From assembly GCA_023381945.1 (NCBI GenBank), contig JAMCQY010000426.1, forward strand, positions 1-18,322: a stretch of 18,322 nucleotides of DNA, read 5' to 3'. This DNA comes from Deltaproteobacteria bacterium. GTDB lineage: Bacteria; Desulfobacterota; Desulfobaccia; Desulfobaccales; 0-14-0-80-60-11. The notes under the pieces are model-generated. The model was not told the DNA's origin and made no database searches. It saw only the letters and a list, made by a program, of their open reading frames with translations. The first letter of the stretch is position 1, and every line of letters starts with the position of its first letter. This document shows, piece after piece, positions 8,141 to 14,842 of the stretch. Position numbers and translations under genes: made by a program.

Positions 8141-9664
8141 TTAGAGAACCGCTGCCTGGAGTTTGTACAATTCCCCGAATTTTTTCGTCAGATATTCGAT
8201 CAGATATCCGGGATTCAAATCCTCGCCCGTCACCGCCTGCACCAACTTACGGGGCCGGTAGCGCTTGCCCTGCTGATGAATTTTTTCCCGCAGCCACTGT
8301 AGAAGCGGGGCGAAATCCCCCTTGGCGAAGCTTTCTTCCAGATCATCCAGATCCTCTTCGGCTTTGGCAAAAAACTGGGAGGCGTAAAGGTTGCCCAGGG
8401 TGTAGGTGGGAAAATAGCCCAGATGGCCGCCCGACCAGTGGACGTCCTGCATCACTCCCTGGCTGTGGTTGGGAGGAGTTAATCCCAGAAAAGACTTAAC
8501 CTTTTCATTCCAGGCGCCGGGCAGATCGGCCACCTGGAGGTCGCCGCCGATCAGGGCCCGCTCCAGTTCGAAGCGCAGCAGGATATGCAGATTATAAGTG
8601 ACTTCGTCGGCCTCGGTGCGGATCAGGTCCGGCCGTACTTCGTTGACCGCAAAATGAAAGGTTTCTAGACTTATATCATCCAGGGAGGGAAAGGCCTTTT
8701 GCGCTTCGGGATAAAAAAATCGCCAAAATCCCAGGGAGCGGCCCACCAGGTTCTCCCACAGGCGGGATTGCGATTCGTGAATGCCCAGGGACACCGCTTC
8801 ACCCATGGGCGTGCCCCAATGTTCCGCCGGCAGCCCCTGGTCATAGAGGGCATGCCCGGTTTCATGCAGCACGCTGAAAAAAGCCGTGCTGAAGCAGTTT
8901 TCATCATAGCGGGTGGTGATGCGTACATCCCCGGGACCGATGCCGGTGCTGAAGGGATGCGCCGTGGGGTCGATGCGGCCGGCCTGAAGATCATAGCCAA
9001 TCCTGGCCGCCGCCATCCGGACAAAGCGTTCCTGGTCGCTTCGGGGAAACCGCCGGTGCAGGCTGGTGCAGTCCGGCCGCCGGCTGCTCGCCTGAATATT
9101 CTCCAGTAATTGGATCAATCCGTCCCGGAGCTGCGCCAGCAAGGGCGCCAGCACCGCCGCGGTCTCCCCCGGCTCGTAGTCATCCAGCAGGGCGTCGTAA
9201 GCCTCCTGCTCATAACCCAGGGCCTCGGCCTCCTGTCGTTTTAAATCGATAATTTTTTCCAGGTAAGGCTGAAAAGTTTGCCAGTCGCTGTCTGCCCGGG
9301 TGCGCTCCCACACGGTTTCGCCTTCGGAAGAGGCCTGAGCCAGGGCCACCGCTAGGTCCTGGGGAATCTTGGTGGCCCGGTCATAGTCCCGGCGCCACTC
9401 CCGGATATTGACCGCCGTAACATTCAGGGGGTCCCGGACCAGTTCCGAACCCTCCACCGCGGCCAGCATTTCTCCCAGGCGCGGGTCGGTTTCCCGTTGG
9501 TGCAGCCACTTCGCCAGCATGGCGAACTGGACATGCCGGTGGTCATGTCCCTTGGGGGGAATATGAGTGCGCTGGTCCCAGCCCAGCAGGTGCCCGATGG
9601 ACCCGAGGTGGGAAGTTTCCAGGTTGTGCTGCCGCAGCCAGGCGTAAGCGTCTTGAGGTGTCAT
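8141..9664 (-). CDS. M32 family metallocarboxypeptidase
   Basis: This is a zinc carboxypeptidase of family M32 (Taq type), cytoplasmic, removing C-terminal residues from peptides. It has 507 residues, the usual family length. All signature blocks are visible: [25 protein letters not shown] (231-255), the zinc motif HETGH (267-271) with LYDQG after it, and [10 protein letters not shown] (296-305), where E297 is the third zinc ligand. The C-terminal [18 protein letters not shown] and [17 protein letters not shown] segments are also typical. No signal peptide is present. The ATG matches the family start, although only a weak AAAG precedes it. It is divergent from the radical SAM gene across a 168-base spacer. 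Confidence 0.96.
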   Translation of the reverse strand: MTPQDAYAWLRQHNLETSHLGSIGHLLGWDQRTHIPPKGHDHRHVQFAMLAKWLHQRETDPRLGEMLAAVEGSELVRDPLNVTAVNIREWRRDYDRATKIPQDLAVALAQASSEGETVWERTRADSDWQTFQPYLEKIIDLKRQEAEALGYEQEAYDALLDDYEPGETAAVLAPLLAQLRDGLIQLLENIQASSRRPDCTSLHRRFPRSDQERFVRMAAARIGYDLQAGRIDPTAHPFSTGIGPGDVRITTRYDENCFSTAFFSVLHETGHALYDQGLPAEHWGTPMGEAVSLGIHESQSRLWENLVGRSLGFWRFFYPEAQKAFPSLDDISLETFHFAVNEVRPDLIRTEADEVTYNLHILLRFELERALIGGDLQVADLPGAWNEKVKSFLGLTPPNHSQGVMQDVHWSGGHLGYFPTYTLGNLYASQFFAKAEEDLDDLEESFAKGDFAPLLQWLREKIHQQGKRYRPRKLVQAVTGEDLNPGYLIEYLTKKFGELYKLQAAVL

Positions 9665-9711
9665 GGCAATACTTTAGACATTTAGCCGGAGCCCGGCAAG
9701 GGCGAATCTTA

Positions 9712-9763
9712 GTAGCACACGCTTCCAGCCTGTGAAAAACCCCGGCTGTAAGCCTGCGCTACC
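9712..9763. repeat. Inverted pair of the hemW-type repeat
   Basis: GTAGCACACGCTTCCAGCCTGTG (9712-9734) and the inverted copy GGCTGTAAGCCTGCGCTACC (9744-9763) are two facing units of the family seen inside hemW. Together they could form a large hairpin in the spacer between the M32 gene and the radical SAM gene. Confidence 0.7.
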
Positions 9764-9799
9764 AAAAACACCAGGGCCGGCTTTAAAACCCCGCCCCTT

Positions 9800-9818
9800 G
9801 TATCTTGGCTTAAGATAC
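9800..9818. promoter_or_regulatory. Inverted repeat before the radical SAM gene
   Basis: GTATCTT-GGCTT-AAGATAC is a perfect 7-bp inverted repeat ending 14 bases before the ATG at 9833. It could be an operator or an RNA hairpin near the start. No good Shine-Dalgarno sequence is visible between it and the ATG. Confidence 0.35.
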
Positions 9819-9832
9819 GTTTTATTAAAGTA

Positions 9833-11245
9833 ATGGTCATGGTCGAAATTGGCAAAGGATTATTGTGCCTGGACGTGGACAAAGTGCCTGTCAGTCAACC
9901 CTTTTCCGTGCCCAACAACAAGGACGGCAGCGCTGCCCTGGTGCGCACTTCGCGGCCGGCAATTCTCTTAATCAACCCCTGGATTTACGATTTCGCGGCC
10001 TATGATTATTTTGCCCGGCCGTTAGGGTTGCTCTACCTGGCCGGCTGGCTCCGGTCTTGGGGATTCGCGGTCCATCTCCTTGACTGCCTGGACGTGCCCC
10101 ACTCCCGGCCGGGCCCAGGCGGCACCGGTAGTTATCCGAAGGAAATCGTCCCCACCCCGGCGCCCCTCTCCGACGTCCCCCGGCGCTACGGGCGCTATGG
10201 CCTCACTGAAGCGGATTTCCGCAGCCGTCTAAGCCGATTGCCGCGGCCCGACGTCATCCTGGTCACCTCTCTCATGACTTACTGGTACCCCGGCGTCACC
10301 GCGGCCATCGCCATGGTCAGGAAGCACTTCCCCAAGGTCCCGGTGATTTTAGGGGGCATTTATGCCAGCCTGTGCCCGGACCACGCCCGGGCCAATAGCG
10401 GCGCGGACCTGATCCTGCCCGGACCTTGGGAGACCGGGCTGCCGCCTCATCTGGCCGGACTGGGTCTGGGCCGCCGGTCTGTTCCCGACAGCCTCGATGC
10501 CCTGCCTTATCCAGCCCTGGACCTCTTGGGGCATCTCTCCTACATTCCCATCCTGACCTCCCGTGGTTGCCCCCTGGACTGCGACTACTGCGCCTCCAAA
10601 TTGTTGCAGCCCGCCTTCCGGAGCCGCCATCCTCAGGCTGTGGTTGCGGAACTGCGGCACTGGCAGGACCGGCTTGGCCTTCAAGACGTGGCCTTTTATG
10701 ACGACGCCCTCCTGATTAATGCGCCCGGCCACCTCCTGGTCATTTTGGAGGAACTGCTCAGGCAGGGCACCTTGCGCTACCACACCCCCAACGGCCTGCA
10801 TGCCCGTTTGATAACCCGGGAAGTGGCCGGCTGGCTCAAGCGCGCCGGCTTTGCTACTCTGCGCCTGGGGGTGGAGACCACCGCCCTGGGCGAAGATCGC
10901 GCCGACCGCAAGCTCCAAGCCGGGGAACTGGAGGCCGCCCTGGCATACTTGCGCGAAGCCGGCTTTCCTCCGAAAGCAATCGGCGTTTATTTGCTGGCGG
11001 GCCTGCCAGGCCAAGATGAAACCGTGGTGGCGGCTTCTATCCACCGGGTGAAGCAACTGGGTGCAACTCCGGTTTTGGCCTATTACTCCCCCATCCCCGG
11101 GACCACCCTGTGGCGAAGGGCTTGCGAGTGCTCCCGCTACAACCTGGCAGCCGAACCCTTGTGCCACAACAATTCCTTATTCCCCTGCCTGCCCCAATTT
11201 TCTTGGGATTCCCTCAATCGGCTTAAACATTTAGCCGCCGCCTGA
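9833..11245 (+). CDS. B12-binding-type radical SAM protein
   Basis: This 470-residue protein belongs to the large class of radical SAM enzymes with an N-terminal cobalamin-binding-like domain. The N-terminal domain begins near residue 42 (RPAILLINPWIYDF...PLGLLYLAGWLRSWGF) and includes VILGGIYASLCPDH (171-184). The radical SAM domain follows: TSRGCPLDCDYCAS with C246, C250 and C253 as the [4Fe-4S] ligands, then AFYDDALL, LRLGVETT and GVYLLAGLPGQ. The substrate cannot be told. The first about 40 residues do not look like part of the domain, and a later start is possible; ATGs at 9833 and 9839 both lack a clear ribosome binding site. It is the first gene of a plus-strand block with the QatB-like gene 74 bases downstream, so a shared transcript is possible. 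It has no HExxH or SPASM-type cysteine cluster. Confidence 0.85.
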   Translation: MVMVEIGKGLLCLDVDKVPVSQPFSVPNNKDGSAALVRTSRPAILLINPWIYDFAAYDYFARPLGLLYLAGWLRSWGFAVHLLDCLDVPHSRPGPGGTGSYPKEIVPTPAPLSDVPRRYGRYGLTEADFRSRLSRLPRPDVILVTSLMTYWYPGVTAAIAMVRKHFPKVPVILGGIYASLCPDHARANSGADLILPGPWETGLPPHLAGLGLGRRSVPDSLDALPYPALDLLGHLSYIPILTSRGCPLDCDYCASKLLQPAFRSRHPQAVVAELRHWQDRLGLQDVAFYDDALLINAPGHLLVILEELLRQGTLRYHTPNGLHARLITREVAGWLKRAGFATLRLGVETTALGEDRADRKLQAGELEAALAYLREAGFPPKAIGVYLLAGLPGQDETVVAASIHRVKQLGATPVLAYYSPIPGTTLWRRACECSRYNLAAEPLCHNNSLFPCLPQFSWDSLNRLKHLAAA

Positions 11246-11319
11246 AAATTATGGTAGGGTGTCATTACGGTTGAAGTTGACTGACCGCTGAACTACGGGA
11301 TTACTGAGGAGCTGCCAGC

Positions 11320-12036
11320 ATGGGGACCTCCGCTGCCAGGCGGGCGCCGACCTCCCGCTTCTGGCGCTTGGCCAAGGCCGCAGCCACCCGCTACCTGTCT
11401 GCCGAGGATGGCGGCGCGGTGGACGCCCGGGAGGTGGCGGCCCGGTATATTGCGGCCCTGGGAGAGGGAGGCGCAACTGGCCCTGCCGAAGTATTGGCCG
11501 TGTTTCGCCAGACCCGTCTTGCGGCCCAAAACTTAGGGGCCTTTTGCTGCCAGGCTGGCTCCCAGGGGTGGCGAGCGGCCTTGGAGGACCGCGGTTTAAA
11601 GGATTTGACTGAGGCGGGGCCTGAGATCCCGACCCCATCCTTAGGGGCGGTTCTGGAGAACCCCGGCGGCGGCCTGGAGCAGGCCGTGGCGCATGCAGCC
11701 CTGATGGTGGTCTTGCAAAACCTGCCCATGAATCCCGAACCGGAGGAAGGATCGACCCAAGTGGTGCGGCGTTTTTTGGTCGAGGCCTTCCAACTGCGGC
11801 TGGCCCTGGACTTAGGAGAATCTCTGGAGGCTGCGGCCTCGGGAATCACTTCTCTGCGGCAAGGGTTGACCGGACTGGCCGCATTAATTGACCAGGCGGC
11901 CGTCCATCCGAATGCCGGGTCTGCGCCCCAAACTCCGGAGGAATGGCTGGGACTGCCGGGCTGGACCTGGGTCAGCAGTCTGTTGACCGGGTTGATCTTG
12001 AATTTAACCGGCCAAGTTCTTTCCAAAAACAGTTAA
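11320..12036 (+). CDS. QatB-like protein (putative anti-phage)
   Basis: I assign this 238-residue protein to the QatB family of the QatABCD anti-phage system, with moderate confidence. QatB proteins characteristically start MGTS, and this starts MGTSAARRAP. The order of features also fits: a basic N-terminal stretch, a segment RYIAALGEGGATGPAEVLAVFRQ like the QatB Y-V-x-x-G-x-GG block, and VRRFLVEAFQLRLALDLGESLE (about 150-171), which resembles the QatB F-x-x-x-VF-R-x-x-x-DLG-x-x-I block. QatB's biochemical role is not established. The ATG has GAGGAG eight bases upstream. The protein lacks the usual Pro-rich N-terminal segment. The tail ends with a hydrophobic stretch WVSSLLTGLILNLTGQVL. A QatC-like gene lies 750 bases downstream, which strengthens the call. 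The comparison rests on memory of the family, not an alignment. Confidence 0.55.
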   Translation: MGTSAARRAPTSRFWRLAKAAATRYLSAEDGGAVDAREVAARYIAALGEGGATGPAEVLAVFRQTRLAAQNLGAFCCQAGSQGWRAALEDRGLKDLTEAGPEIPTPSLGAVLENPGGGLEQAVAHAALMVVLQNLPMNPEPEEGSTQVVRRFLVEAFQLRLALDLGESLEAAASGITSLRQGLTGLAALIDQAAVHPNAGSAPQTPEEWLGLPGWTWVSSLLTGLILNLTGQVLSKNS

Positions 12037-12073
12037 AAGTAATTAGATTATGATTTCGATGGGATAGAGAATT

Positions 12074-12130
12074 ATGACGGATAACAAATTTGTCCGGTAT
12101 GAAAAACCTCAGAAAATTAAGCTTGCGTGA
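12074..12130 (+). CDS. Possible 18-residue peptide
   Basis: An ATG-led frame encodes MTDNKFVRYEKPQKIKLA. The KFVRYEKPQ-x-x-x-L pattern recalls leader segments of some precursors of ribosomally made, modified peptides, and a radical SAM gene lies upstream in the same block. Against this, no core peptide follows because the frame stops at once, and only a weak purine stretch (GGGATAGAG) precedes the start. It could be a remnant, a leader peptide, or chance. Confidence 0.2.
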   Translation: MTDNKFVRYEKPQKIKLA

Positions 12131-12320
12131 GCTTAGAAAAAAACTATCCCACCACTGATACCCACTCAAAATTTCATCTATGTCCGGCATAGTAGCCTGA
12201 CCGCCAGGGATTCCGGGAATATCCAGAACCTCCACCTCTTTTTTTGCTGCCTCCTTGGCATCATCTACTAACCTCCATTTTCAACCACAGCCTTTGATCA
12301 TTTAATTAAGATTCGCTATT

Positions 12321-12358
12321 TTGCCGATAAGGTAAATTAAGAAAGAAATAATCGGCAA
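12321..12358. promoter_or_regulatory. 8-bp inverted repeat before the 66-residue gene
   Basis: TTGCCGAT and ATCGGCAA are perfect inverted copies 22 bases apart, ending 21 bases before the ATG at 12380. The arrangement suits a dimeric regulator's operator or an RNA stem; no regulator gene is in view. Confidence 0.35.
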
Positions 12359-12379
12359 TTCCGCCTGGGGAGGCCAATT

Positions 12380-12580
12380 ATGTTGAATTGGGAGATGACC
12401 CTGGAAACTTTGCGGCGGCAGGGATGGGGTTACGGTTATGGAAAATGTATGGATGCAACCACGGGCCACGAAATCTATTTGGTAAACCTCCGGCGCGGCG
12501 ACAAAAGGCTGACCATCCTAAAACCTACCATCGAAGAAGCCGTGACCACCATCAGCCGGTTGGCCCAGGAGGACCATTGA
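12380..12580 (+). CDS. 66-residue protein of unknown function
   Basis: This short gene has a strong ribosome binding site (GGGGAGG at 12367-12373, six bases before the ATG). The product begins MLNWEMTLETLRRQGWGYGYGK, then has strand-like stretches (HEIYLVNLRRG, KRLTILKP) and a final helix (TIEEAVTTISRLAQED). This looks like a small compact alpha/beta protein. It has no membrane segment and one cysteine. I do not recognise the family. It lies between the QatB-like and QatC-like genes on the same strand and could belong to the same defence module, or be a passenger. Its stop codon lies at the base of a nested inverted repeat (12579-12637). Confidence 0.75.
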   Translation: MLNWEMTLETLRRQGWGYGYGKCMDATTGHEIYLVNLRRGDKRLTILKPTIEEAVTTISRLAQEDH

Positions 12581-12637
12581 CCTGGAATTGAGGGTCTTCT
12601 CCCGCTAATAATATTCCTTACGAATATCTTCCAGGTC
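12579..12637 (+). ncRNA. Possible three-way-junction RNA or terminator
   Basis: A perfect 9-bp outer stem GACCTGGAA (12579-12587) / TTCCAGGTC (12629-12637) begins in the stop codon of the 66-residue gene. It encloses an inner hairpin ATATTC-CTTAC-GAATAT and a weaker GGG-TCTTCT-CCC. Together these could form a three-way junction of about 59 bases. No T run follows, so a plain intrinsic terminator is unlikely. A structured RNA, a transcript-end protector or a regulator of the downstream QatC-like gene are all possible. Confidence 0.35.
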
Positions 12638-12725
12638 GAAAGGCTCAGATCGTCAGTTCTACTAGTCACGCTGGCCAAGGAATGGCCAATAGACCTATTC
12701 TTAATGTTGCCCTTCCCCATAAAAC

Positions 12726-12753
12726 TTGATCTCTCCTCAAAACGCGGTAAAAT
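12726..12753 (+). promoter_or_regulatory. Possible promoter of the QatC-like gene
   Basis: TTGATC (12726-12731) and TAAAAT (12748-12753) are spaced by 16 bases, matching the sigma70 consensus at four and five of six positions. Transcription would start near 12760, giving a leader of about 30 bases before the ATG at 12790. The gene lacks an obvious ribosome binding site. Confidence 0.4.
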
Positions 12754-12789
12754 CTGCCATCCTTAATTAAACACTCCAAACTTAATGCC

Positions 12790-14109
12790 ATGGCCCAGAT
12801 TTTCTTGAGAGCCCCCGCCGGACAACGCCGTTCGCCCCAGGGGCTGGCGGCGGAGATTCACCTGGATGAGGCGGGGAGATCCGGCTACCCTTTGCACCAC
12901 GACTTGTGGCAGATGCTGTCTGCTCCTTATCCCCCCGGTGAGACGGCTCAAGCCTTTCTCCTGGCGGCCATGGGGGTATGGGCTGCCGATAAACTGCTGC
13001 CCCGGCGGGAGGCGCCGGACGCCTGGACACGGAATATTATCCTCCACCTGCCGGCCACCGACTTGTTGCGCCAACTCGCTCCCGATTTCGCCCGTCTTCT
13101 CAGTTTCCTCACCGGGGACGACTGGATTTTAAAACTGCGCCCCTCGAAACTTGACCTGGGGTTCAGGGGCTGCTGGCCCCATACCTGGCAGCCCCAGGCG
13201 GTGGTGCTGTTCTCGGGCGGCTTAGACTCCCTGATCGGCGCTATAGACCTGCTGGAGGAGGGGCAGCGCCTGGTCCTGGTGAGCCACTACGATTTCGGCC
13301 AACTGGCCTCTCTCCAGCAAGGCCTGGCCGCAGCCCTGACGGCGTACTACGGCCCGGATAAAGTGCATCACCTGGGGGTGCGGCTGCAATTTCCCGAGGC
13401 CCCGGAGCTCACCCTGCGCAGCCGCTCGCTCCTCTATCTATCCCTGGCGCTGGCCACTGCGGCAGCCTTTGCGGACGACACCCCGGTGCTGGTCCCGGAA
13501 AACGGCTGGATCAGCCTTAACCCGCCGCTCACCGGGAACCGCCTCGGGGCTTATAGCACCCGCACTACCCATCCGCATTTCATGGCGCGCCTTCACTCTT
13601 TGTGGCAGCGGGCCGGGTTGCGCCACCCGCTGGCCAACCCCTACCAGACCTTCACCAAGGGAGAAATGCTGCGGAATTGCCGGAACCAGATCCTGCTCCG
13701 GGAGTTGTGCGCCCGCACCGTCTCCTGCTCCCGGCCGGTGGTCTCCCGCTGGCAGCGCAGGCAGGCCGGCGCCTGCGGCTATTGTTATCCTTGCCTGATG
13801 CGCCGGATTGCCCTGCACCGCCCGGGGTGGGATGACGGCGTTCACTACCTGCTGGATGTGCTGGCGGCCCCGGAAACCCTGCGCCACCGCACCCGGGGCC
13901 GGGACCTGCGCGCCTTGTTGCTCGCCCTCAAGACCTGGGAAGATAATCCCGCCGAGATCACGGCGCGACTCTGGCTGGGGGACAATCCCGCAGACGTGAG
14001 GGCGCGGAGTGCGCCGGCCCGGGCGATATTGGCCCAAGGCTTTCAGGAGATCGGCCAATTTTTTCGGGATAAGGGGCCGGAGTGGATTAAGGATTATGGA
14101 GGATGGTAG
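12790..14109 (+). CDS. qatC: QatC-like QueC-family PP-loop protein
   Basis: This 439-residue protein matches QatC, the QueC-like component of the Qat anti-phage system. QueC makes 7-cyano-7-deazaguanine by an ATP-using PP-loop reaction; whether QatC does chemistry of this type, and on what, is not known to me. The PP-loop SGGLDS is at 142-147. An N-terminal domain absent from housekeeping QueC carries the QatC-like stretch DAWTRNIILHLPATD...LLSFLTGDDW (77-112). Further blocks are VPENGWISLNPPL (235-247), STRTTHP (256-262) and NPYQTFTKGEML (283-294). A C4 zinc site like that of QueC is present as C313, C329, C332 and C335. The length, about twice that of QueC, also favours QatC. No QatA or QatD gene adjoins it. 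The C-terminal about 100 residues are helical and Arg-rich. Confidence 0.85.
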   Translation: MAQIFLRAPAGQRRSPQGLAAEIHLDEAGRSGYPLHHDLWQMLSAPYPPGETAQAFLLAAMGVWAADKLLPRREAPDAWTRNIILHLPATDLLRQLAPDFARLLSFLTGDDWILKLRPSKLDLGFRGCWPHTWQPQAVVLFSGGLDSLIGAIDLLEEGQRLVLVSHYDFGQLASLQQGLAAALTAYYGPDKVHHLGVRLQFPEAPELTLRSRSLLYLSLALATAAAFADDTPVLVPENGWISLNPPLTGNRLGAYSTRTTHPHFMARLHSLWQRAGLRHPLANPYQTFTKGEMLRNCRNQILLRELCARTVSCSRPVVSRWQRRQAGACGYCYPCLMRRIALHRPGWDDGVHYLLDVLAAPETLRHRTRGRDLRALLLALKTWEDNPAEITARLWLGDNPADVRARSAPARAILAQGFQEIGQFFRDKGPEWIKDYGGW

Positions 14110-14193
14110 TAAGAAGTGAGCAGTGAGCGGTAAGCAGTAAGCAGTTAAACCAAAGTCCCAAAGAAATCTCTATCACTGCTCACTGCTTACTTT
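14110..14193. terminator. Paired heptamer arrays, qatC-like/yedF junction
   Basis: After the QatC-like TAG and five bases come AGTGAGC, AGTGAGC, GGTAAGC, AGTAAGC and AGTTAAA (14115-14149). The facing yedF stop is followed after two bases, on its own strand, by AGTAAGC, AGTGAGC and AGTGATA (plus strand 14172-14192). The arrays are complementary and could fold into a hairpin serving both transcripts. The arrangement repeats that at 5505-5587 with a different heptamer. Confidence 0.7.
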
Positions 14194-14787
14194 TCACGGC
14201 CTGATGATCCTTCCCGCCTGCATCTGGCTCTCCAGGATGCTGAACATATTGGAGACCTTGCCCGCGGTCAGGCGGTCCTTCACCTTATAGAAATCGAGGC
14301 AGGTGCCGCAGACCAGCAGTTCCACTCCCGCCTCCTCCAGACCCTTGAGTTCAGTGAGCACCGGGGAATCGTCGAGGGTCAGGAAGACGCCCCGGTTATA
14401 GAAGAGCAGTTTTTGGGGGGCCGAAAGCTGCACCACGGTTTGGCAGAAGGCCCGCATCAGGATGGCCCCCAGTTCCGGGTCTCCCTCCCCCATGCGGTCC
14501 GAGGCAAAGACCACTACGGTGGTTTGGGGCGCCGGAGCGACCCCGGGGAAGCAGGTGCCGGCAGCCTCGCCCGCCGGCGGCTGGACGGTGAGGTGAAAAC
14601 AATTTCCCGATGCGGCCACCGATACGGTGCAGCCCCGGCTTTGGGCGAAGCGGCTGACGTTGTCCCGAGCCGCCTCGTTGTCCACCACCACGATGAATTC
14701 TTCGGTTTCCCCGCCTTCCAGGGTCTCCTTAGTGCGGATCACCGGCAACGGGCAGGCCAGGCCGGACAGGTCGATGATTTTTGTCAT
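14194..14787 (-). CDS. yedF: YedF-like TusA/DsrE sulfurtransferase-like protein
   Basis: The 197 residues comprise an N-terminal TusA-like domain and a C-terminal DsrE/DsrF-like domain, the layout of the proteins called YedF in selenium-metabolism gene sets. The TusA signature CPLPVIRTKE starts at C12, the expected persulfide-carrying cysteine. The second domain starts near residue 90 (TVVVFASDRMGEGDPELG), contains KLLFYNRGVFLT, and ends with the family's CGTCLDFY (160-167) and AGKVSNMFSILE. The role is presumed to be sulfur or selenium carriage. No selD, selA or selB lies in the window, so the selenium link is from family knowledge only. AGAGGA lies five bases before the ATG. It is transcribed after the CNB gene, separated by a perfect hairpin. 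Confidence 0.92.
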   Translation of the reverse strand: MTKIIDLSGLACPLPVIRTKETLEGGETEEFIVVVDNEAARDNVSRFAQSRGCTVSVAASGNCFHLTVQPPAGEAAGTCFPGVAPAPQTTVVVFASDRMGEGDPELGAILMRAFCQTVVQLSAPQKLLFYNRGVFLTLDDSPVLTELKGLEEAGVELLVCGTCLDFYKVKDRLTAGKVSNMFSILESQMQAGRIIRP

Positions 14788-14818
14788 ATTATCCTCTAAC
14801 TATTTGAAATCACTTGTA

Positions 14819-14841
14819 GGGGCGGGTTTCAAACCCGCCCC
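14819..14841 (-). terminator. Perfect hairpin after the CNB gene stop
   Basis: GGGGCGGGTTT-C-AAACCCGCCCC is a perfect 11-bp inverted repeat that begins one base beyond the stop codon of the cyclic-nucleotide-binding gene. It has no T run. Very similar GC-rich inverted repeats are dispersed in other genomes, so it may be a mobile repeat doing terminator or end-protection work. Confidence 0.55.
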
Positions 14842-14842
14842 A

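Larger units (their letters stand above)
12037..12379. other. AT-rich gap with small inverted repeats
   Basis: This 343-base gap between the QatB-like and 66-residue genes is clearly richer in A and T than its surroundings. It contains an 18-codon open frame (12074-12130), a stem TAAGCT-TGCGTG-AGCTTA centred near 12124, and an 8-bp inverted repeat TTGCCGAT (12321-12328) / ATCGGCAA (12351-12358) with a 22-base spacer just upstream of the next gene. A minus-strand frame through 12137-12235 reads protein-like for a stretch (EVLDIPGIPGGQATMPDIDE) but has no sound start and runs antisense into the QatB-like gene. The composition suggests a junction or a lost gene. Confidence 0.5.

Noticed and set aside
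10349..11167. 272-residue minus-strand open frame
   Set aside because: It is antisense to the radical SAM gene, whose motifs are clear.
11972..12235. 87-residue minus-strand frame with GTG start
   Set aside because: Part reads like protein, but it runs antisense into the QatB-like gene, the start is poorly supported and the second half looks random. Kept only as a remark on the AT-rich gap.
13438..14058. 206-residue minus-strand open frame
   Set aside because: It is antisense to the QatC-like gene, and its proline- and glycine-rich translation shows no motif.
12790..14109. Housekeeping QueC paired with the queD in the window
   Set aside because: The protein is about twice QueC length with the QatC-type N-terminal domain, and queD is 3 kb away on the other strand.
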